This document shows positions 30,386 to 42,325 of a DNA stretch of 64,000 nucleotides, in pieces (positions within the stretch are counted from its first letter, which is position 1; each line of letters starts with the position of its first letter). Source of the DNA: Dasypus novemcinctus (lineage: Eukaryota > Chordata > Mammalia > Cingulata > Dasypodidae). A model generated the notes under the pieces. That model worked only from the letters and a program-made list of their open reading frames with translations. It was not told where the DNA came from and made no database searches. The DNA is taken from positions 111,898,432 to 111,962,431 of the forward strand of contig NC_080685.1 in NCBI RefSeq assembly GCF_030445035.2. The letters run 5' to 3'. The position numbers were made by a program, and so were the translations under genes.

Positions 30386-31319
30386 TGTTAGAAGCTGAAG
30401 CCTGAGGTGTCTGCTAGGACCCACAGCTAAGCCAAAAGGCTTGGAGTGCACCCCCAAATTGCCCCTAGCCCTGATGTGCCGTCAAGGGTGTCTACGAGCA
30501 GGGCGCACCTGCGTCTCGTTTGCTGGCTGGCGTCTGGTTGCAGCAGCCCCCGGCGTACCAGCGCAGGGGGCCGGCTCACCTGTGTGCAGCGCAGTGTGGG
30601 CGCTGGGGCGGTGAGGGAGCCATGGCTATAGTCCACACCACGTGCAGTGCCTGCGCCGAGGGCAGCGTGTCCGCATGTGCCGTGCGACTCCTCAGGGCTC
30701 TCCAGGCTTTTCTCTCGGAAAGCACAGCCTGTTTCCCCAGTATCAGGAGAGGACCCTGCTCTGCACCGGAGTAACAGCTGGGGCGTGTCCACCGTAGGCC
30801 CCTCCTTTCTGTACGCGTAAGCTTTGCAAGAATCCAGGGCTGAAATGCATTTGGCAATGCAGAGTTTTATGCAAAAGGGACCGGGTGGTTGAGGTAAAAC
30901 ATATCCTTTCATCCACTGCCCCCAAACACAAGCTTTTCCTTTCTCTCCAGTTCTCCAAATATGCTCCCTTTTAAACATTGGTCAGTCAAGCCAGATGTGG
31001 GCCTCCTCAAACCTGCAACATGGCACAGGCTTGGACTCTGGAGAGTTGTAAATGCTTTCCCAGGAAAGAAGGAAATATGTGAACTAGCACAGTTGGCTTT
31101 TATACTGTGTCCGTCTTAATCGGAATTCCTGAAACGTGATTTTCAATTTGATGGGCAGTGACTTGGCTTGCAGTTGCAGAATGGGGCCCTGGACCATTAG
31201 TTAAACTATGTGCAGAAACTCTTTATGATAAAATGTTGCCGTGGCTTTCTAACTGGTCACGCCTCCAGTTCCTCCCTGCTTTAATCCACTAAGCACATCT
31301 TGGCCAATTAAGTTTCTAA
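30386..31319. other. Unassigned sequence
   Basis: A minus-strand frame of 183 codons (30427-30978) overlaps plus frames of 61-84 codons and has no domain I know. Composition is moderately GC-rich. No repeat is recognised. It is a candidate for conservation testing only. Confidence 0.35.
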
Positions 31320-31455
31320 GCAGAGCTCTGGTCAAATTACTCTCCTTCTCAAAAAACTTCAGTGACTCCCCATTACTGGCAATATCAAGTACACAAATAC
31401 ACACTTAATTCAGCATCCTTCAAAATATGGCTTAACTCTGTCTTCAGATTCTCCC
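31320..31455 (+). repeat. L2 fragment
   Basis: The stretch 'caaaaaacttcagtgactccccattactggcaatatcaag' matches the L2 block also seen at 22675. Confidence 0.6.
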
Positions 31456-31529
31456 ACTAATTAAATATATATACATACATAATACATATGTATGCATGCA
31501 TATGTATTTCCTATATTTCCCATTTTCTA

Positions 31530-31680
31530 GTTGACAGGACCTTATACAATTCATTCATTCATTCATTTAACAAACATTTATTAAATACCTGTTCCATGTG
31601 AGGCACGGTGTAAGAGCCTGGCGGCTCAAAAACTAAAATAAGATTTTTATTATAAAATAATGCAAAGTCTCATAGTGGAA
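31530..31680. repeat. Old LINE-derived fragment with (ATTC)n
   Basis: A run of 'attc' units passes into 'aacaaacatttattaaatacctgttccatgtgaggcac', a widespread old LINE 3' motif in mammals. The family is not certain. Confidence 0.5.
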
Positions 31681-32279
31681 CTAGGCATCCGAGCAAGAAC
31701 TGGAGGTGAAAGTATTCAGTACTGACAGGAAGGAGGAGCACATACCGTCTGCTGGGCAAACCTCCTGGTGAGGAAGGGCCAAGGTCGTTGCGTGCTGGCT
31801 GGCTGTGAGTACTCGCCTCCGCCTTCCCGTCTGCTCTGGCTCCTTGCTTCCCTCCTCATACGTCATCACTGTCACCGCCCCCGGGGCCCCAGGGCACACG
31901 CGTCTCTCCCTGCCACGGTGCAGGCCCTTGCCGTCCCTCCCTGGACTCCTGTACCCGTCTCCTGCGTCGTCTCCCTGCCTCCAGACGGCTGCAGAGCGGC
32001 CCTTCCAAAACCCCAGCCTGACCGCCCGCGGGCGGTCCTCTGGGGGTCCCTCTTGGACACGACGTGAATCCAGACTCTGGACTGTGAGACGCGGACCTGT
32101 CACAGAGAGGCCCCTGCTCAGGCTCGGGGAGGAGGTGCTGGCGACGGCGCTGCGGAGATTCAGGGGTCGACCGGCACACGGTCAGGCCAAAGATTTAAGT
32201 CTCTGGACGTATATTTAACAGGTATAGTGCTGAGTTTAGCTTCAGATAAGAGGGGCTGAAGAGCCACGTGCAGGGAAAT
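31681..32279. other. Unassigned GC-rich sequence
   Basis: It contains overlapping frames on both strands (137 and 140 codons) with no domain recognised. CpG is moderately dense from 31870 to 32170. It is not long enough to call a CpG island by eye. Confidence 0.35.
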
Positions 32280-32395
32280 TATAAATGAGTCTCACTCTGT
32301 TACACTGGGGAGCACACATTCCAAGGTAAGGCCCACTGACACGGTGCCAAATTCCTGGGCCTGTCTGCCCTGCCTAGAGCGTCTAGATGTCTCTA
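32280..32395 (-). mobile_element. XR retroposon, short internal fragment
   Basis: The phrase 'ggggagcacacattccaaggtaaggcccactgacacggtgcc' corresponds to 54660-54700 in the long minus-strand XR copy. It abuts the LINE-1 piece that follows. Confidence 0.65.
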
Positions 32396-32404
32396 GAGCC
32401 TATT

Positions 32405-33035
32405 TGTAAGAATAACTAAAAAGAGAAATAAAAACAAAATATGACATATATGAACCTACGGAAAATATGGCTAATGTTAGTATTGACTTGACAGTAATAA
32501 TATTGAATGTTAATAGATTAAACTCTCAAGAGATACAGATTTGCAGAATGGATAAGGAAATATGACCCATCTTTATGCTGTCTACAAGAAACTCACCTTA
32601 GACCAAGGGACACTAGGAGGTTGCAAGTGAATGGTTGGAAAATGATTTTATATGCAAACAATAACCACAAAAGGGTGGGAGTAACTCTACTAATATTGGA
32701 AAAAATAGGCTTTAAATGCAAAACTATTGTACAAGACAAAGAAGGACACTATACATTAATAAAAGAGGTAATCTATCAAGAAGAAAGAACAATAATAAAC
32801 ATTTATGCACATAACTGAGGTGCCCCAAAATACACGAGGCAAACACTGGAAACTAAGTGGAGAAATAAATGCCTCTACAATTATAGTGGGGGACCTTAAT
32901 GCACTGTTATCACCATTAGACAGAGGGTCAATAAAGAAAATGAGACCTTGAATAATATGTTAGAAGATCTAGATCTAATAGACATATAGGGAGCATTATA
33001 TTCAAATACAGCAGGATATACATACTTCTTGAGCA
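32405..33035 (+). pseudogene. LINE-1 ORF2 endonuclease fragment
   Basis: The frame 32621-32818 reads as LINE-1 endonuclease (N-G-W, K-x-x-G-V, D-K-E-G-H-Y, N-I-Y-A motifs) and ends at a stop. Upstream sequence is the ORF1-ORF2 junction, almost the same as the reverse of 48880-49080. Downstream a 'gtgggggaccttaatgc' stretch gives the G-D-L-N site in place of the usual G-D-F-N. No RT domain follows, so it is a short internal piece. Confidence 0.85.
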
Positions 33036-33369
33036 CCTGTGGGTCATCCTCCTGGACCGACTTGGAAAGTCAATGGGTATCCCACCAGGAATTGCCCCCT
33101 CAAGGGGCTCTGCTTCTGGGAAGGGGGGGCAGAGAGGAGAGGTTGGAGGGTGCAACAGGAGCCAGGTGGCAGAAAGCCTCACGCCCTGTGTGAAGTTTAG
33201 ACTTCATGCTTAGCCAGTGGGGAGGCATAGAGTTGTCAAATGGGGATGTGACATGTCAGATTTGTGTTTTAGAACAATCGCTGTCAGCAGTGAGGAGTCA
33301 CTGGGGCCAGTTCAGAGACAAAGAATTGGGTGAGAGACGATGAGGACCAGAATCCTAATAATATATCCT
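33036..33369. other. Unassigned sequence
   Basis: The segment around 33180-33330 ('gggatgtgacatgtcagatttgtgttttagaacaatcgc') looks like an old repeat that I cannot name. The rest is not recognised. Confidence 0.35.
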
Positions 33370-33387
33370 GGCCAGTCCCTTTATCTT

Positions 33388-33410
33388 TTGTGTGTGTGTG
33401 TGTGTGTGTA
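33388..33410 (+). repeat. (TG)n microsatellite
   Basis: A simple TG run of about 23 bases adjoins the XR fragment at 33416. Confidence 0.9.
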
Positions 33411-33415
33411 TGTGT

Positions 33416-33770
33416 GTGGGACATGACTCCCAGGAATAAGCCTCCATGACACCAAGGGATTACCAAGTGCCAACTAGCAATGCAACTGGAAAAAGACTTT
33501 GACCAAAAGGGGGGAATATTAAATACAAATGAGTTTTTATGGCTAAGAGATTTCAAAGTGAGTCGCAAGGTCATCCCAGAGGTTACACTTATGCAAACCT
33601 CAGCAGGATCTTGACTGCCACGGTAAACAGTGCCTCAAATAGGGAGACTCTTGAGGGCCCTGGAGACATCCAAACACTATAATCAGGGCAGATAGGCTCA
33701 GGAATTCGGCACCCTATCAGCGGGCTTTACTTTGGAATTTATGCTCCTCAGTGTAACAGAGTCCCTTAAT
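33416..33770 (+). mobile_element. XR retroposon, internal fragment
   Basis: It matches 4498-4830 of the long copy, beginning 'gtgggacatgactccc' and passing 'atggctaagagatttcaaagtgag' to 'atttatgctcctcagtgtaac'. Both ends are missing, so it is a piece of an old copy or is cut by rearrangement. Confidence 0.75.
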
Positions 33771-34564
33771 CTTGATGTTCTGGAAATCAGGTAAGCTGGA
33801 AAGAGGAGCTATAGAAGGAGGCAGGTTCCAGGAGTACAGAACCAGAAAAGTTTACTGATACTCCGAAGGGGACTCAGGAGCTAGTGGGCTCTGTCCTGGC
33901 CCTGCCCGGACGGAGACTTGACCTGGAAGTGGAGCCCGGAAGCTGGCAGACCCTCTCCTTTCCCCAGCCTGGGCTGCTGAGAGAAGGGGAAAAGGGGAGA
34001 GGAAAAGGAGAGTGCTTAAAAAAAGCCTGGCTGGATGTGTACAATAAAAGCCAGAGGATGTGGTTTGGGTTGTCCCTGAAAAAGCTCTCTATTTATGTAT
34101 GGAAGGATATTTTCAGTGAAGGCTCACCGTGAGGGAAGGGAGGCTGGCTGCTCTGTAAGGGCTGCTGCTCTAAGGCACGGTGCAGTACGTAAGTTTCCAT
34201 CTTCACCAGCGGCACCATCGCAGCTGTGTTTAGGCCAGAGGGCTGGTTATCAGGTTTCTTAATTTCTATTCCCAATTCAGTCTGTAACTCATGGTGCGAT
34301 GTTAGACAAGACACTTCATTTTCCGCAGACTCTTTTAAACAATCTGTAGACTATACTTCATCTCCGAGGCCTTGATAGGACGTGCAGTTAATTCGTGTTT
34401 ATGGAGGGCTTGGAGGGCCCCAGATGAGAGCTGTGGTGTGCATAGCTGAGTGTTCCCACATGCGCTGAAGCTGTGGTTTTGTAGCCAACTCATATGTTAT
34501 CACTAAGGGGGGTGGATTGGTTTTCATTATTTCATATTCAGATCTGTAGAGGATACTTATTTCC
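33771..34564. other. Unassigned sequence
   Basis: I see no gene and no confident repeat. The 73- to 91-codon frames lack recognisable domains. Confidence 0.35.
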
Positions 34565-34870
34565 TTCTCCTTTCCTGCTTCTTTAAAATTTTTATTTAGG
34601 AAAATTTTTAAAAAGGAGCTGTGTAGAGGATAATGGAACCAACACCCCTGTAGCCACCAGTAGAATGAAAACATTAACAGTGAACAATTTTTTTTACAAT
34701 GAACAATTTTTATTAACGTTTGCCAACCTTTTTATCTCACTTCATGCCACGAGTTATGTGTGGACTTTACGTAATTTTGTTTCTAAAATAGAACATTTGT
34801 GTGTTCCTCAATCTCCACCCCACTCCACCCCTCCCTGCCTCCCCTTAGACCCACTCGCCTTCCTCTAACC
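34565..34870. repeat. Probable old LINE-1 3' remnant
   Basis: The phrases 'aaaaaggagctgtgtagaggataatggaacc' and 'ccagtagaatgaaaac' with a duplicated 'gaacaattttt' look like a degraded LINE-1 tail. Support is weak. Confidence 0.35.
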
Positions 34871-34899
34871 TCTGAGGTGGCCATTATCACAGGTGTGCC

Positions 34900-35160
34900 C
34901 TACCTGAGCATGTGTGTGTGCACAGGTGTGTGTGCACAGGTGTGCGTGTGCGTGGTGGATGAGCTCTTTCCCCCTTTAAACGGTAGAAACGAGGCACAGC
35001 GTGACGCGAGTGAGAAGATCGTGGAGTTGGAAATCAAGAGACCAGCACTTGGCTCTCTGCCCTTCAGGGCCGCGGAATCGGCCTCTTTGCGCCTGGCTTT
35101 CCTTGCCTGTAACCTGGCAATGACTAGCTTATGGCTCAATCCATGGCAACTAATATTGCA
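34900..35160. other. TG-rich stretch and unassigned sequence
   Basis: The segment 34908-34953 has imperfect 'tgtgtgtgcacagg' units. The rest is unassigned. Confidence 0.4.
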
Positions 35161-35315
35161 CATCAGTTACGTCTCTATTCTTTTTCTAGATGGTAAGCCC
35201 TTGAGAGCAGGGATCCTGCCCCTGGAGGGGTTCCCTTTGTATTGTTCACAGGGTCTCTAACTTGGCATTTTGCACTTAGTAGAGTTTTCTTGAAGAAATG
35301 ATTGAAATCTTCCAA
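35161..35315 (+). repeat. L2 3' end
   Basis: It reads 'tagatggtaagcccttgagagcagggatcctgcccctgg', then 'ttgttcacagggtctctaac' and 'gcacttagtagag', the standard order of the L2 terminus. Confidence 0.8.
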
Positions 35316-36230
35316 TTTTGGCTCCCCAGGCTGGCGCAAAAGCTAATTATGCCCTCTGTACACTGCAATAACCCTGGAGGCTGTCTGGCTAGGACAGTGA
35401 CAGTGATGAGAGGCCTTTTGAATTTCTCTCCCAGTTCTGCTGTCTAATCAAATTGCAAATTAATTCCATGTAGTGGTCTGGGTGGGGCGGGCGCAGAGCT
35501 ACTTCGCTGGATTTTATTGTTTTCACACTCATGGGTTAGACATTGTTGATGTTTCAGACACGCCTTCGTGAGACCCGACTCTCACCTGGCCCTTAGGAGG
35601 CTCGTTTTGCTGGGGACGGGCCCTGCGCCTGGCCGGCTCCAGCAGGACCCGCGTGGGAGGAGAGGAACAGCAGGGGGCGCCAAGCACGCACGGTTCTGCC
35701 GGGAAGTGGCGCCTGAGCGAGCCAGGCTCCAAGCTCCGCTGTTTATCAGCTTCTTTGCTTCTTTGCTTGCCACCTCTCTTTTCCCGGATTTGGACAGTTC
35801 TTTCTACAATATTTTCAGATTTCCACAGTGGCACAGAAAGGAATGTTCTTTATGAAAGGTAACAAGCAGCCTCCGCAGAGAGGAGCTCTTACACACACAG
35901 AGCCACCTCGTTCATTTTCCTCTGATGTGCATTTATTTGTCTTACGTCAGGAGCCAGAGACCGAGGGGGGCAAGATGATTCACCTGAACTGAACACGCTT
36001 GCCTAAGTCGTGCCATTTGCTACAAGGGCTTTGCAGGCCTTAGTTCTTATGCCCAGGCGCTAAGAAGCGTAAAGTTCAAGACCTGGGCTCCTTAGAGATG
36101 GTCTAATCCAGGCTTCCCTAATCTGCAGTCATCGGTACTCCACCGCCCCAGTGGGGACGTACAAATCAGCCTACCACCAGTATCATTTTCCTCATACTTA
36201 AAAATCCATGCTTGCGAAACTTAAAACAAA
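35316..36230. other. Unassigned sequence
   Basis: A GC-rich patch at 35560-35730 has frames on both strands but no domain. No clear repeat is found. Confidence 0.35.
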
Positions 36231-36239
36231 TTGATTTAA

Positions 36240-36360
36240 AAAGGAAACCGTTGTGGTGGGGGCAGTGGGGGTGAATGGGGACCTCATATTTTTTTAATGT
36301 AATATTTTTTAAAAAATGAATAAAAAAAAAAATAATAAAGAAAAAAAATAAGTAAAAAGG
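36240..36360 (+). mobile_element. XR retroposon, 3' end only
   Basis: The run 'gggggtgaatggggacctcatatttttttaatgtaat' followed by an A-rich tail is the plus-strand XR 3' terminus. Only about 75 bases plus the tail are present, a strongly 5'-truncated insertion. Confidence 0.7.
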
Positions 36361-36459
36361 AAACCACTACCAAATGGAAAATTGGTCGTTTTTTCAAGAA
36401 CGTCTTAAGATAAAGAGTTAATATGAAAATGAAAGCTCCCCACCCCCAAGTCCTACCTA

Positions 36460-36570
36460 GGATAACTCCTTTATTTTATAGGTGTGGCGCCAGGGCCCTA
36501 GAGTGACATGATTGCCCCAAACCTCCACCCAGTGAGCTGCAGAGCCGGGATTTAGCTGTGACCGTGTCCA
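36460..36570 (-). repeat. Possible MIR remnant
   Basis: The order of 'cctttattttataggtgtggcgccagggccctagagtgacatgat' and 'agtgagctgcagagccgggattta' resembles antisense MIR. It is diverged. Confidence 0.5.
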
Positions 36571-36879
36571 CTGCAGCACGTGGCGAGGCCAGGAAGGAGC
36601 GGTTTGGCTAAGCCAGGAGGCCTTGTGCTTCGGGATGGCCTTTGACGCCTGCTTGGTGTTTCTCCTCCTGTGGCTGAGGCTGCAAGCCAAGAAGTCCTTG
36701 GGGAGAGCTGGAGAGTCTAGGTGGGGATCTGAGGTTGTCTGAGAGGTGCATGGTTTAGAGCCAGGGCGCCCCGAGTTGGGGGCCACCTACGAAGTCTGAG
36801 GGAAAGTCCTCACAGGCTGACCTCACTTCAGACGCGGGCTGTGAGCTCGGGGGTTCCCAGGACCTCCCGCCCTTCCGAC

Positions 36880-37875
36880 CAACGTTCTCAAATTCAGGGG
36901 TTCCTGGGATGACGCCCCCTTAGGTTCAGTATTTTGCTAGAATGACTTGGAGAACTCATGAAGATGTTACACGTACGATGACAGTTTTATTACACCCAAA
37001 GGATACAAATCGGGACCAGCCAAAGACAGAGCTGCGTAGGGCGAGGCCTGGGAGGCCCCAAACACGAGAAGCTGGTCACCCTCAGGGCGTCCCGCGGATT
37101 GTGACAACACTCAGAGGACAGCAAACAGCCCCCTTCCCCTCCCAGAGGTGGAGCATATTTCACCTGGCCCAAAGCCCCCACCTTCTTTTTTAAAATTTAT
37201 TTCTCTCCCCTCCCCCTCCACCCCAGTTGTCTGTTCTCTGTGTTTATTTTGCTGTGCGTTTGTTCTTCTTTGTCCACTTCTGTTGTTGTCAGCAGCACTG
37301 GCAAGCTGTGTCTCTTTTTGTTGCATCATCTTGTGTCAGCTCTCTGTGTGTGCGGCACCATTCCTGGGCAGGCTGCACTTTCTTTCGCGCTGGGCGGCTC
37401 TTCTTACAGGGCGCACTCCTTGCCCTTGGGGCTCCCCTACGCGGGGGACACCCCTGCGTGGCAGGGTACTCCTTGCGCACATCAGCACTGAGTGTGGGCC
37501 AGCTCCACACGGGTCAAGGAGGCCCGGGGTTTGAACCGTGGACCTCCCATGTGGTAGACGGACGCCCTAACCACTGGGCCAAGTCCGCTTCCCTACGCCC
37601 ACTTCTAACCCCTGGTTGGTCTTTCCACCACGGCCAGCCCCCTGGAATCATCTACTCAGCGTGAACTTCTAGAGGCACACCAGGGGTCACCTCGTAAACG
37701 ATCAGGTGTGGCCCGAGGGGCCCCATCAATAACAAAGACAGTCCAACTACTCAGGAAACTCCAGAGGTTTAGCGTTTACTCCACAGGAACAGGGGACGGA
37801 GACCAGCAAAGTGCTTCACTATGCAAGCGGCTTACAAGCAGTTTTGATTGTTTGCTGCAAAAAACGCTGAGTATT
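36880..37875. repeat. Ancient repeat split by a DAS-III-type SINE
   Basis: The left part (36930-37100: 'gctagaatgacttggagaactcatg', 'cagttttattacacccaaaggatac') and right part (37610-37820: 'caataacaaagacagtcc', 'ctcaggaaactccagagg') belong to one old placental repeat. I suspect LTR class but cannot name it. The SINE is minus strand, about 37182-37594, full length. Target repeats are imperfect, near 'gcccccacc' and 'cgcccac'. Confidence 0.6.
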
Positions 37876-37992
37876 TTTTATTTGTAATTACATACATGTT
37901 TCAAAAGGCCAATCTATTATACTTACTGTAACACAGGCATAAAAATAGAATGAAAAAAAAGACAGGGTAAAGAAAATATAAACGATGTATTT

Positions 37993-38325
37993 TTAAAAAA
38001 GATTTATTTATTTATCCCCTCATCCCTTGCTGTTTTGCACCCACTGTCTGCATTCTGTGCTCATTCGCTGTGCATTCTTCTGTGTCTGCTTGTCTTCCCT
38101 TTAGTGGCACCGGGAACCGATCCCGGAAGCTTCTGGCGTGGAAAGCAGGTCCCTGGCCTGCTGTGGCTCTTATTGTTTCTCCTCTGTGTCTCTTTGTTGC
38201 GTCATCTTGCTGCGCCAGCTCTCTGTGCGGGCCAGCTCACCTTCACCAGGAGGCCCTGGGTGTTGAACCCTGGACCTCCTATACGGTAGATGGGAGCCCA
38301 ATCGCTTGAGGCACATCCTCTTCCC
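37993..38325 (-). repeat. DAS-type SINE, alternative body
   Basis: It has two antisense tRNA-like modules, near 38105-38150 and 38240-38325, with a shorter body than DAS-III. Flanking repeats near 'gatgtatttttaaa' and 'gagatatttttaaa' are consistent with a target duplication. Confidence 0.8.
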
Positions 38326-38489
38326 AAGAGATATTTTTAAATGTCTTGTTCATTGTGATGGTTTCATAACTGATGTCAGCTGATATCTCAAGCACAGATT
38401 ACACTTAGGGTTACGCTCCTCATTACTTTTAGCATAAGTGAGGTTGTGCCTCAGTAGTTTCCTTGGTCATTTAAAACTTTTCATACAAA

Positions 38490-38806
38490 GCATGGGACTG
38501 AATAACACAGTGAATCCTGAGGTGGAAGATGGACTGTGGTTAACAGGACAAACATGAGAACGTAACAACATGTACTGCTAATATGGGGTGCTGATAAGGT
38601 GGGCTGGAGGAAAAATACACCAAATGTAAGACATGGGCTATCGTCAGTAGTAATATTTTGATGATGCTCTTTCATAGTTTGTAACAAATGTTTCAACAAC
38701 GATGCGAGGTGTTGGTGGTGGGGACATGTATGGAGTCCCTATAAAATGATATGCATGTTTATCTTATATATGAATGATAAACTTCAATAAAAATTTTAAA
38801 AAAAAG
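38490..38806 (+). mobile_element. LINE-1 3'-UTR tail
   Basis: It begins 'catgggactgaataacacagtg' and ends 'gcatgtttatcttatatatgaatgataaacttcaataaa' plus A-run. The same tail occurs at 14800-15252 and 41575-41890, so these are copies of one LINE-1 3' UTR with different 5' truncation. Confidence 0.8.
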
Positions 38807-39700
38807 CTTTTTGGCTAACTTGTCTGATCTAATTATATTGTCATTATTTATTCCTTGTAATATGGCTGACCAAGAACTTTTTGGTTTTGCCTTTTACTTG
38901 TTTACTTTGTCTCACATTATTAATTCAATCCACAGTTATTTTTTAGAAAAATTTTAAGCCTCTTGCCCATTCTTAGGATGGTCTTATCAGTTAAAAACTA
39001 GATCCTATAAGTAATTCCACTTAACCAGACTCGTCTACAATAAGCCATGTTGCACTGAAAGAGAACCAAGAAGCAAAATTGCCACTGTCGACTTCTCCAC
39101 GGTGTGAACCGTCTTCTCTTCCCTGCAGAATCAGTCAAGACTCTTGATGACTTGTGAGGCTGACGCGTGGGCCGGGAGAAGGTGCTAAGGTGTTACAACT
39201 CCCGACGGGCGCGAGTTGGAGCGGCCACAAGACCAGAGCGCATGCCTGGTACCTGGTCAGGCATAAGCTTCATGAGGCTCTGAAGGTGGCAGCTCAGGGA
39301 TGAAGACAGTGCTCCGCAGAGATGAGAGCACGAGGGGCGACACAGAGGGCGTTCCAGAACAGGGACTTTCCACAGGGTGTGAGAACCGAGCTCCTCTGGG
39401 ATCACATGACGCGTCCACATGGCTGTGGTGATGCTTTCACTGGAATCACAGCAAGGACGTTCATCGCCTTGGGAAGATAAGTTTATGACACCATCTGTGC
39501 ATTCTATCCTTTCCTTAACCTACATTTAGGTCATGCCGGTAGGTACGTGCAGAGGTCTTGGGGGGGACCCTGGGTCCCCACGTAAGGTCATTGCTTATAG
39601 TACTATTAATAAAGATTATTTTATTTTGTATTTATTTATAAAATAAGTATATGAAAATTTTAATACTTTTCTCCTACACCTTATGGATCATGTTTTGCAG
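38807..39700. other. Unassigned sequence
   Basis: No gene or clear repeat. The frame 39193-39420 has no known domain. Confidence 0.35.
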
Positions 39701-40532
39701 CCCACAAATCTAAAAATCTCAAAGGTAGAGACAAAATCCAACACCTAGGTTTAGTTCCCAAAGCCCTTCCTAGTCCAGCCTCAGTTTACCTTTCTAACTT
39801 CATATACAACCAAAAACCTGACCATTTGGCCACATCCGTGGTTTTCCCATAAAGCTGCAAACTTCAGAAGGCAGCCGTGGCACTTTATTCATCCTTGAAT
39901 TTTCAGTCTCGCTCAGTGCCAGAGAAATGGCAGGTTCTAGATCTGGAAGCAAAAGTCCTCTGTGAAGAGCCACGGGCATGCTGCCTTTTGGGCTGGGCCT
40001 GTGAAAACCGCCTGCACACCCAGATGGCAGGGCTGGCTCTCCTTGTCTCGACAGACTTCTCCGGGCAGCCCGGGCCGACGTGCACCTCACAGCAAGTGCT
40101 GATGAGCTGTTTGGCATCTGCCACGGACAGAAGAACAGCGCTGAGCAGATGGGGCAGACTGCAAACTTTGCAGCACATTTTCCTACCCTCTGCCAGCTGA
40201 TCTGTCCCTAGGCAGTGCTGGGGTGAGGGCGACATGCTCTTTTCTTGTGAGGCCCTCCTGGGCCCCACTGGGGCTTTTTAAGGAGACCTAGGTAGAAAGC
40301 CTGATGGCTCCACTCACTCCCCAGCCCGCCTTTGTTTCAATGCCAGGCAAGGGAAGAGCTCTTTTTAGAGAGGGGGAGTGGAAGGGCTAGAAATTCACCT
40401 GGCTCCTGGAGTCGGGGCATCCTGCTTATGATAGGCAGGTGAGATTGTCCTGGCTACAGGTCAGAGTTGTTATTGGTGTTTCTTTCAATCACTTTCTTGC
40501 TCCTTTCTTTCTTTTTAATATATATATACATA
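39701..40532. other. Unassigned sequence, perhaps partly old L2
   Basis: The part 39710-39900 contains 'aaagcccttcctagtccagcctcagtttacctttctaac', which is reminiscent of an L2. The overlapping frames of 105-121 codons at 39800-40268 lie on both strands with no known domain. Confidence 0.35.
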
Positions 40533-40922
40533 TATTTTAAAGATTTATTTATTTCTTCCCCCACCCCCACCCTGGTTGTCTGTTCTCTGTGTCTATTTGC
40601 TGCATCTTCTTTGTCCGCTTCTGTTGTTGTCAGCGGCAGGGGAATCTGTGTTTCTTTTTGTTGCGTCATCTTTCCATGTGTGTGGCGCCATTCCTGGGCA
40701 GGCTGCACTTTCTTTCGCGCTGGGCGGCTCTCCTTACGGGCGCACTCCTTGCGCGTGGGGCTCCCCTACACGGGGGACACCCCTGCATGGCAGGGCACTC
40801 CTTGCGCGCATCAGCACTGCGCGTGGGCCAGCTCCACACGGGTCAAGGAGGCCCGGGGTTTGAACCGCGGACCTCCCATGTGGTAGACAGACGCCCTAAC
40901 CACTGGGCCAAGTCCGCTTCCC
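40533..40922 (-). repeat. DAS-III-type SINE
   Basis: A full-length minus-strand copy with well-kept CpGs and an intact antisense B-box at about 40857-40867. A (TA) and T-rich run precedes it at 40515-40535. Confidence 0.88.
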
Positions 40923-41129
40923 TCAGTCTTTGCCTTTAATTGTTGCAGAATCTTGGTGCCAGCGGCTGGGCAGGAAGACTAGCTCCCTTTTCCTGCGAGG
41001 AAACTGAGGTTCAGAAAGCGACACAACCTGTGCGAGGTGAGAAAGAGGACACACGGGAGAAGGAGGTGAGGAGACAGCCTCTGGACTCCAAGTGCAGCCC
41101 TCCACAGTGGTGAGGGGTAGGGTCTCTGG

Positions 41130-41360
41130 AGGGTCAGATCTGACAGATACGGGCTGAATCTCGCAATGCCACCGTTTATGACCTGTGTGACCTTGGTAAA
41201 TTATCTCACCCCTTTCAGTCACATTTTCATCATCTATAAAGAAAAGAGGTATAATAACAACTATCTCATTGGCTGGTTTTGAGGATGCAATGAGTTTGTA
41301 ATGCTCTTGGCACTTGGCATTTGTAGTAAGCACTTAATCTACGGCAGCTATTACTATGAC
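41130..41360 (+). repeat. MIR
   Basis: It shows 'acctgtgtgaccttggtaaattatctcaccc', 'ttttcatcatctataaagaaaagaggtataataac' and 'gcacttggcatttgtagtaagcactt' in MIR order. Confidence 0.9.
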
Positions 41361-41574
41361 TACCATTGTAAGTCCTGGCAGACGCGGATGTAGGGGTACT
41401 GGGGAATGAGCCCAGGACACTTTATTTCTGTAATGCATGTGATTTCCCCTGAAGCAACATTCCAGTGTTCAACAGTCACTTCACTTAAACCTCCCAGACT
41501 TACAGGATGCAGGGCAATGACAGCAGAGCTCTGTGATGAAAGCGAGCGCCACTGAGTGTGCCCTTGGGACAGAA

Positions 41575-41890
41575 TGTACAAGGCATGGGACCATAGAACA
41601 CAGCGAGCCCTGTGGTGGGAGAGGGCCTGTGGTTAACAGGACAAGATGAGCGTGTCCTCTCCTGCACTACAGCAAACGTACAACGCTAAGACGAGGTGTT
41701 AATAATAGAGCGTGTGTGGACAAAACATACCGAGTGTGTGCTCTGCACCACTAGTGGTGATAGGATGGTGACGTTCTTCCATAACCTGTACCAAATGTTC
41801 CACAACGATGTAAGGTGTTGGCGGAGGGGAGATGTATGGGAATTCCGCATGTTATGTAACACAGCTGCTCTAATAAGGAAAAAAAAAGGA
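41575..41890 (+). mobile_element. LINE-1 3'-UTR tail
   Basis: It aligns with 38490-38806 and 14800-15252: 'catgggaccatagaacacagc', 'gtggttaacaggacaagatgag', then 'caacgatgtaaggtgttggcgg' and the end 'cacagctgctctaataagg' plus A-run. Confidence 0.78.
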
Positions 41891-42325
41891 AACTTTAGGG
41901 TATAACCCACTTGCTAAAACTGGTTACTCACTTTGTTGATTCTGGTTTATGTAAGAAAAGCAAAAAAAGGTTTGTTATTATTACTTTATTATTATTTTTT
42001 AGTTCTCCTAGGTATTGTATGTGTCTTTTTGGGTGGGAAAGTACTGTTAATATATTTATTATAACTAGTAAGGACCAGGTGAGGTTATCTGATGTTTTCA
42101 TTCAGCGTCTGTGATCTTCAATTTGTGTCACTGACGGGCCTCCCTATCCTCTGACAGGTAAAGGGCCTCTTCCTTACCTTATCTTGCCAAAAAAAAAGGC
42201 ATTAAGGTGGCAACAAGCCCTATTTTTGACACTTCAAGGGAAGGTTCACAGTGACAACAAATGGAAGGAGCTTGAAGGACCTGGTGCAGGAAGTTCAGAT
42301 GAGAAAGGAGGTTCACAACAGTCAG
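41891..42325. other. Unassigned sequence
   Basis: No gene or clear repeat is visible. Confidence 0.35.
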
